DNA from: Stenogyne calaminthoides
Taxonomy: Eukaryota > Streptophyta > Magnoliopsida > Lamiales > Lamiaceae
Assembly: GCA_037126765.1 (NCBI GenBank)
Contig: JBBCBC010000030.1
Location: 10,190,786 to 10,254,785, forward strand
Direction of reading: 5' to 3'
DNA length: 64,000 nt
Position numbers and translations under genes: made by a program. This document shows positions 57,896 to 64,000 of this stretch, piece after piece. How positions within the stretch are numbered: the first letter of the stretch is position 1; each line of letters begins with the position of its first letter. The notes under the pieces were generated by a model. It was given only the letters and a program-made list of their open reading frames with translations. It did no database searches and was not told where the DNA came from.

Positions 57896-60800
57896 ATGAG
57901 TGCGCAGAGATCTGCAAAACCCTCAAAACCTCCGAATCAAACACCCCCATCTAGGTCATCCACCGTTTCTTCATCTTCCTCGCTTTCGTCGCATTTAGCA
58001 ATGGTGGAACTGAAGCAACGGATTCTTACTTCGCTATCGAAGCTCGCCGACCGCGACACGCACCAGATCGCCGTCGAAGACCTAGAGAAGATCATCCAGT
58101 CCCTCACGAATGACGGCATTTCGATGCTGCTCAACTGCTTGTACGACGCCGTTAATGACCCCAAGCCTGCACTGAAGAAGGAGGGGGTCCGCCTCCTCGC
58201 CGCCGTGTGCTCTGTTCACACCGACGCCGCCGCCACGCACCTCACTAAAATTATTGCCCACATTGTGAAGAGGCTTAAGGATTCCGATTCGCAGGTGCGG
58301 GAAGCGTGTCGCGATGCCATTGGCTCGCTGTCGGCGTTGTACTTGAAGGGCGGTAGTGGGGGAGATGGTGTGGTGTCGCTGTTTTTGAAGCCGTTGTTTG
58401 AGGTGATGGGTGAGAACAACAAGGTCGCACAGGGCGGAGCTTCGCTGTGTTTGGCTAAGATGGTTGATTGTGCCTCCGGCCCCCCTTTGGTTACTTTTCA
58501 GAAGCTTTCGATTAGGGTGTGCAAGTATTTGAATAACCCGAATTTCATGGCCAAAGCTCCGCTGTTGCAGGTTGTGTCAAGCTTGTCACAGGTTCGTCCC
58601 TTATAAAATACTTCCAGATGATGCATTCTTAGTTGATTAGTTTAGGCTTTTGTATAAGCTATGAGTTGGAATTTTTCAGGTGTTGAATGTGATGATGCAG
58701 TTGACTTATTTCTGTGTATATTTGGTGTTTGGAAATTTGAGATTGGAGAAGTTGAAATGTGGTTCATTGCACTGTTGATTCTATTGATTTGCATACCCAA
58801 CTTGATCTTCTATAGTTGTTGGGGGTGGGAGGGTGGAGGAAGTATATATTGCTTATGTTTACTAAAGAGTTATGTTATACTTGCTTTAACAAATTATACA
58901 TGATGGTGCCATTTTCATTAGGGTTTTGTAACAATGCTATAAAAAGATTATGTATTCTGCATACCATTGTTGCAGGTTGGAGCTATTGCGCCACAGAATT
59001 TGGAAACACTGCTTCAGACTATTCATGATTGTCTTACCAGTTCCGATTGGGCTACACGGAAGGCTGCAGCTGAGACATTATGTGTCTTGTCTTTAAACTC
59101 TGGCAACATAACACCAGAAGGAGCTGCTTCAACATTGACTGCCCTTGAGGCTTGTCGATTTGACAAGGTACAAAATGATACCCTTGTCTGAATTCATTTA
59201 CCTATTTAGCATTATTTTGTTGAAGACTGAGAATTGATTTGTGAATGTCGTAGCTGTTTGTTTTAATTGCTTGAGTGAATATGAGGTTGACCGCTAAAAA
59301 ATTAAAATAAAATAAGTAAAACTTGAATTCTTGCAAAAAGAATTAAAAAAAATTTGTATGCTGTACCTTGGTTTATGTATGTCTTTTTATGATTAAGCTG
59401 CTCGAAACTATTCTACCTAATGCTTAAGATTAACTTCCTCAGTAGAAGGAAATCTTGAAAAAATAAAGTTGGAGGCCTACGGTTCCTGCTTCTTCTACAT
59501 ATTTATAGGATGCCTGATCAATATACTGATATTGTGGTGGTATGCACCTAATTGAACAAAGGATGCTCCATTCGTCCTGTCTAGTTTCCATGCATAGGCC
59601 CATTTGTGTGGAAGATGCATAACAATGGATCCCTTCATTCTCAATTTTTGTGAGACATACCTTTTTCACATCCTATACTAGTAAGGGTTACTGACTGTTG
59701 TCCTTTACGATGTTTAATTTCCAATTAATTTTAGTTATTTTGAGAGTTAAATTAGTTCATTTTATGCTTTTCATTCTTAATCAAGTCAAATGTGACTCAG
59801 ACTGAGGCCCATTTAGTGTTCCGTGTCCGGCATCTGCTAAAAGTATCATATGACAATAAATTTGGAAAAAGGTGCAACTTTTCATCTGTGACATCCCCTG
59901 TCATCAACAGTATTCAGTTTGTACTTAAATGGCAACTTTAGGGTTACTGAAAGACTGAACATTGTTAAAGGACAATAGATGGTTGCTTGTTCGAATGGTA
60001 CCGCTTTCAACTAAAATTGATCTTGAACATTTACCAGATAAAACCTGTTAGAGAGAGCATGAATGAAGCTTTACAGCTTTGGAAGAAGATTGCAGGAAAA
60101 GGAGATGGATCTCCAGATGAACAAATAGCTTCATCTCATGGTAGGTATTTGATTAATGTGCCTTCAATTGACATGTTTATTCTTTCAATAGTAGCAATTT
60201 TTTTTAGAGGCACACTTGCATGAGACGGTCTCACGGTGAGACGGGGCATAAGTTGGGCATTGGCGCTTTAACACTTTGGGAGGGGTGAGTGTGATTTGTG
60301 CTAAGTTGTACCCCGTCTCATGCATGAGACCGTCTCATATGAGTTTTTGTCTTTTTTTTTATTGTTCTTCTCTTGTTCGTTTCATAATGCTCGAACTTTC
60401 AGATGGCGAGGCCTCTGAAATTGCAGATGCATCAGATAAAAAGAATATTTCCAATGTTGGTAATGGAGAAAGTGCACAATCACTGAAGGATTCATCCTGT
60501 GGATCATCTCCCACCGATCCTAATCTAAAAGGAAAGGGAAACAACATTTTGGACAAGGCTGTTGGGATATTAAAGAAGAAGGCATCTACACTAACTGAAA
60601 AAGAACTGAACCCTGAGTTCTTCCAGAAACTAGAGACAAGAGCTACAGACGATTTGCCTGTTGAAGTGATTCTTCCTCGTCAATGTGCTAACCCTTCAAA
60701 TTCGCAAAATGACGAAGAGTCAGAATCAAACACAGATCCAAGTGTGAGGACTAGGGCTAACTGCCATGCTGGCAATGGATCCTTCAAACCCAACTATGAA

Positions 60801-63376
60801 AGAATGGAGAGAGGATCTATTGGTGATCGGGGTGATTATAGTCAGATAGAATCATCCAGTGGATATCCTGATTATTCTAGAAGTCCTGGTCAATCTGAAG
60901 GATTAATGAATAATAAAGGAAATTGGATGGCTATTCAGAGACAATTGTTACTACTGGAGAGGCAACAAGCTCATCTCATGAATATGTTACAGGTATACTT
61001 TCCTTAGACAAAAACTTGTATGAACTTGGTTCACAGATATGAGATCCATGAACTCCATTTATCCTATCCAACAAACTCTAAAATGGATCCTATATACTAC
61101 TTTTTGTTGGACACATTTTTGTAAATGGGTCAAAAATGGGATGGAGTTCACATGAACCAAGTTCCCACAAGTGATACTTTTTCTCTTATTTGTATCTAAG
61201 GCCGTGATTCCTAAACCGGCTTTTCACTAATATTTTTCATTTTTAATGTAGGAATTTATGGGTGGGTCTCATGATAGCATGGTGACTCTAGAAAACCGAG
61301 TACGGGGGCTTGAGAGAGTTGTTGAAGACATGGCACGAGATCTATCAATATCATCATCTGGTAGGAGGGGATTCGAAGGATCTTCTAACCGGTCTCTCAG
61401 CAAGTACAGTGGCTTCCCTGACTATTCCAGTGGAAAGATAGGAAGAAATGGAGATGGGCGTATTCACTTCGGGGAGAGATTTGCTGCATTTGATGGTGTG
61501 GGCTTAGGAATGAAATCGAGAGGAGGTCCATCTTGGAGATCTGATCCATTGGATTCTTGGGACTTTAATCCATATAAAAATGGACACATGGGCTCAAGGA
61601 GGGGTAAAATGGACAATGAGGCTGACCAGGTTGGGAATAGGAGGGGTTGGGAAAGAGGAGCAGGGCTCGTTAGGTTCGGTGAGGGACCTTCTGCTCGGAG
61701 TGTGTGGCAAGCTTCTAAAGATGAAGCAACCTTGGAAGCTATAAGGGTAGCTGGAGAAGATAATGGAGTTAATCGGGGGGCAAGAGTGGCAATCCCTGAA
61801 ATGGCAGCTGAGGCACTAGGGGACGATGGGTCTGTGCAAGAGCGGGATCCGGTTTGGACTTCTTGGAGCAATGCAATGGATGCTCTTCATGCTGGGGATG
61901 TGGATTCTGCTTTTGCTGAGGTCTTATCTACAGGGGATGATATGTTGCTTGTAAAGCTGATGGACAAATCGGGCCCCATTATTGATCAACTATCGAATGA
62001 GGTAGCAAGTGAAGTTCTACATGCTGTCTCACAGTTGGTTATGGAGCAGAACTCATTCGAGATCTGCCTATATTGGATTCAACAGGTAATGGCTTTGATT
62101 AATAGCTCAGGTTTTTTTACCCGTTTCATGAAAGGGCTCGGCTATTGATACCCAGTTATTTGCTCAATACACTCATTTTACAGTTGTATGTAATGGTAGA
62201 TGGTGCTAAAAATGTTGTACATATGGGTGTATTGAGCAAAAATCTGGGTGTGAATAGACGCCCCCCTCATGAAATACAATAAGGAAATTCAGTTTTCTTT
62301 ACACTAGATAATAATCAACTCAAAACAGAACTCTCTGTGCAAATTAACTTTAAGCATGCACACTTTTAGAAATTAAGGCAATCGTCTTTTAACATTCATG
62401 AGAATATCTGATGACTGCAAAGGATTGATTGTCAACATAAATTATGTCCTATATATGCAAGTAGTTGCCGAAGTCAATTTCTTGTTGTGTATAAAGTTCT
62501 GCAGCTCCACGTAATATAATTTAGGCATCATTATAAAAACTACCCTTAGGTGATGTTTGATTTGGATTTATAGTGAATTTTGAGAATTGATTTTTGGAAT
62601 CTAGTGGATTTTGAAATCCTGATAAATACTAACGGTGGTGTTTGTTTTAGGATTTTAAGTAGGGTGAGATTTAATGTTATGTTGAATCAATGAACAAGAG
62701 TGAATGGTATTGAATTATTACATTGTTTGTTGGTGTGATTGTAATGATAGAATGATATGTTTTGTGATTTAAATATAATAAAGTGTTAGGAGAGAGGAAT
62801 GATTGTATTGGAAAGTGTGATAGTATGCTTATAGCCTATAGGTGTTGTAGTGGTGGTTTTTTAAAACCAGATTTCAATATCCCGAACTTCTTTGGTTTCC
62901 AATTCCCAAAACCGGGTTTGAAATCCCAAATCAAAGATCACCTTAAAGTTTACCCTAGTTGCCAAAAAGAAGAAAAACACCAGTGAAATTTGTCCTTAAA
63001 AATACCTCAGGGTGTCAGAAACATCCACCAAATTGGTGCAATTTAGAATGAAACAAGCTTCCATTGACTTTTCGTGTAATTATGCTAAAATCAAGAGTAT
63101 TTATCATAATTGTCCTTATAATTTATGCAGTTTCGTGCCTGGAATCTTAATGTCGTTTTTGCTTCATGTTTGCAGTTGACAGACATTGTAATGGAGAATG
63201 GGCCTGACGTGTTGGGCACTCCAATGGAAGTAAAAAGGGAGATTTTGCTGAGTTTACACGAAGTATCATCTTCGTCAATAGACCTACCTGAGGACTGGGA
63301 AGGATCAGCACCAGACCAGCTATTACTTCAGTTGGCATCAACCTGGGAAATTGATTTACAACATTTTGGGAAATAG
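57896..63376 (+). CDS. TOR1L: TORTIFOLIA1/SPIRAL2-like microtubule-associated protein
   Basis: Six exons: 57896-58591, 58976-59167, 60038-60140, 60403-60992, 61252-62085, 63176-63376. All introns are GT-AG and the phases join, giving 871 residues ending in TAG. After a Ser-rich N-terminus (1-36), HEAT/TOG-like repeats fill residues about 37-330 (LADRDTHQIAVEDLEKIIQS, KRLKDSDSQVREACRDAIGS, SDWATRKAAAETLCVLSLNS). An acidic Ser-rich linker leads to a coiled coil around 504-560 (MAIQRQLLLLERQQAHLMNM, then VTLENRVRGLERVVEDMARD). The C-terminal domain at about 727-871 (WSNAMDALHAGDVDSAF, SFEICLYWIQQ) is typical of the family. Such proteins bind cortical microtubules, often at minus ends, and influence directional cell growth. 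Which paralogue this is cannot be settled. The start is the first ATG after a pyrimidine-rich leader. The only intact host gene seen. Confidence 0.92.
60215..60343. mobile_element. MITE in intron 3 of the TOR1-like gene
   Basis: Both ends read ACTxxxATGAGACGGTCTCA inward, followed by TGAGACGGGG and AAGTT-type words, an inverted repeat of about 38 bp in a 129 bp element. Non-coding. A fragment with the same terminus is at 6766-6795, so the family is repeated in this genome. Confidence 0.75.
61014..61172. mobile_element. MITE-like inverted repeat in intron 4
   Basis: ACTTGTATGAACTTGGTTCA at 61014-61033 matches the reverse complement of 61153-61172 (ACTTGTGGGAACTTGGTTCA); a further GAACTCCAT block pairs internally. 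No duplication was resolved. Confidence 0.65.
62549..62942. mobile_element. Tourist-like (PIF/Harbinger) MITE in intron 5
   Basis: Ends GGTGATGTTTGATTTGGATTT and, inverted, GGTGATCTTTGATTTGGGATTT. TTA flanks it at 62546-62548 and 62943-62945, the 3 bp duplication expected of PIF/Harbinger. 394 bp, non-coding. Confidence 0.82.
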
Positions 63377-64000
63377 CTACCCACAGTAAAGTTTTTCTTT
63401 TTTTGCTTTATATTAACTTTTGAAGCTACCAATTGTTTTGTTTTTTGTCATGCATTTATCTTGATTTTGTAATGTGTTAATTACTTGAGAAGAATGATTG
63501 GAAAGAAAATGATTGATGCTGATATTACTAGCTTGTTTGTTGATAAGGATTTGAGAATTTATTTGAGGCTCTTGTTTATGTAGAGTTGTGGTCTCTCTTT
63601 TTTTTACTCTTTCTTTAGGTGTTATTTGGCTCACCAAATGTTTTTATAATCAGATCAGATCATTCAGTTCCGTTGAGAATTTTTGGGATCTGGGTGTTGT
63701 AACTTGTTTATGACTTTATGTAAGGTATAGATTTGAAATTGCTCTGATTCAAAGTGTTAGGTTCAATTTTTTTTAATGGCAAGGGAGATTGAACAGAGTA
63801 ATTATGGTGATTAATGAAAAATAAAAAACGATCAATTTATATTCATTATTATATTTTATTAAGGTAATGAGATTTGAAATAAATTAATTATTATTTTATT
63901 TTGACTAATTATCTTTTCTTCTATAATCATTTTTCATCAATCAATCTACTGATCCTCGAGCAACAATCTTTTTTGTCCTCACTTATTCTAAAATTAGACC
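63377..64000 (+). other. 3' UTR and downstream DNA of the TOR1-like gene
   Basis: AT- and T-rich sequence after the TAG at 63374-63376, with several possible polyadenylation words and no single clear signal. No further gene before the window ends. Confidence 0.5.

Noticed and set aside
60276..60402. Extension of TOR1-like exon 4 upstream to an ATG at 60276
   Set aside because: The open frame runs through a MITE, while an AG acceptor at 60401-60402 joins exon 3 in phase and keeps the family sequence.

Overview
This window is nuclear DNA of a flowering plant, most likely a eudicot. It holds one intact, intron-containing host gene, long AT-rich intergenic stretches, several TIR elements of MITE type, a plant L1-type LINE with a terminal RNase H, and large nested LTR retrotransposons whose reading frames are all broken. 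No bacterial, organellar, CRISPR or rRNA feature was seen. The exact species cannot be read from the sequence.

Layout. 1-600 is AT-rich. 627-4812 is a decayed LINE on the minus strand. 4813-6900 holds GC-rich repeats and two plausible minus-strand promoters. 6910-9311 is a cluster of four TIR elements: a Stowaway-like MITE, a long-TIR element, a 963 bp hAT-like element with a GC-rich core, and a long-TIR MITE. 9352-52577 is a Ty3/gypsy retrotransposon of the Tat type, with 1.26-1.30 kb LTRs and the 5 bp target duplication AACCT. A Ty1/copia element (A, 16522-45846, duplication CAGAA) sits inside its integrase, and a sister copy (B, 28005-42557, duplication AGCTC) sits inside A. This three-level nest is proved by the matching duplications. 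52704-52931 keeps the last exons of a broken host gene. 52955-53339 is a short tandem array split by a MITE. 53345-56561 is a related copia solo LTR in the opposite orientation, internally triplicated (duplication GTTAT). 57396-57540 may be a SINE. 57896-63376 is a complete six-exon TORTIFOLIA1/SPIRAL2-like microtubule-associated protein gene, with a TIR element in each of introns 3, 4 and 5.

Points of most interest. (1) The retroelements show a patchy, systematic change in which CAG and CTG become CG or CCG, shifting frames and even altering a primer binding site. It looks like base-calling error at CHG-methylated cytosines rather than biology, and it undermines LTR dating and ORF calls. (2) Both copia copies carry two extra transcription-unit-like segments after pol: one antisense with a TATA box, and one long sense ORF with its own TATA box and probable 5' UTR intron. 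(3) The gypsy element carries the antisense gene known from Tat elements, here with promoter and introns visible. (4) A 399 bp integrase duplication and a triplicated solo LTR show local rearrangement.
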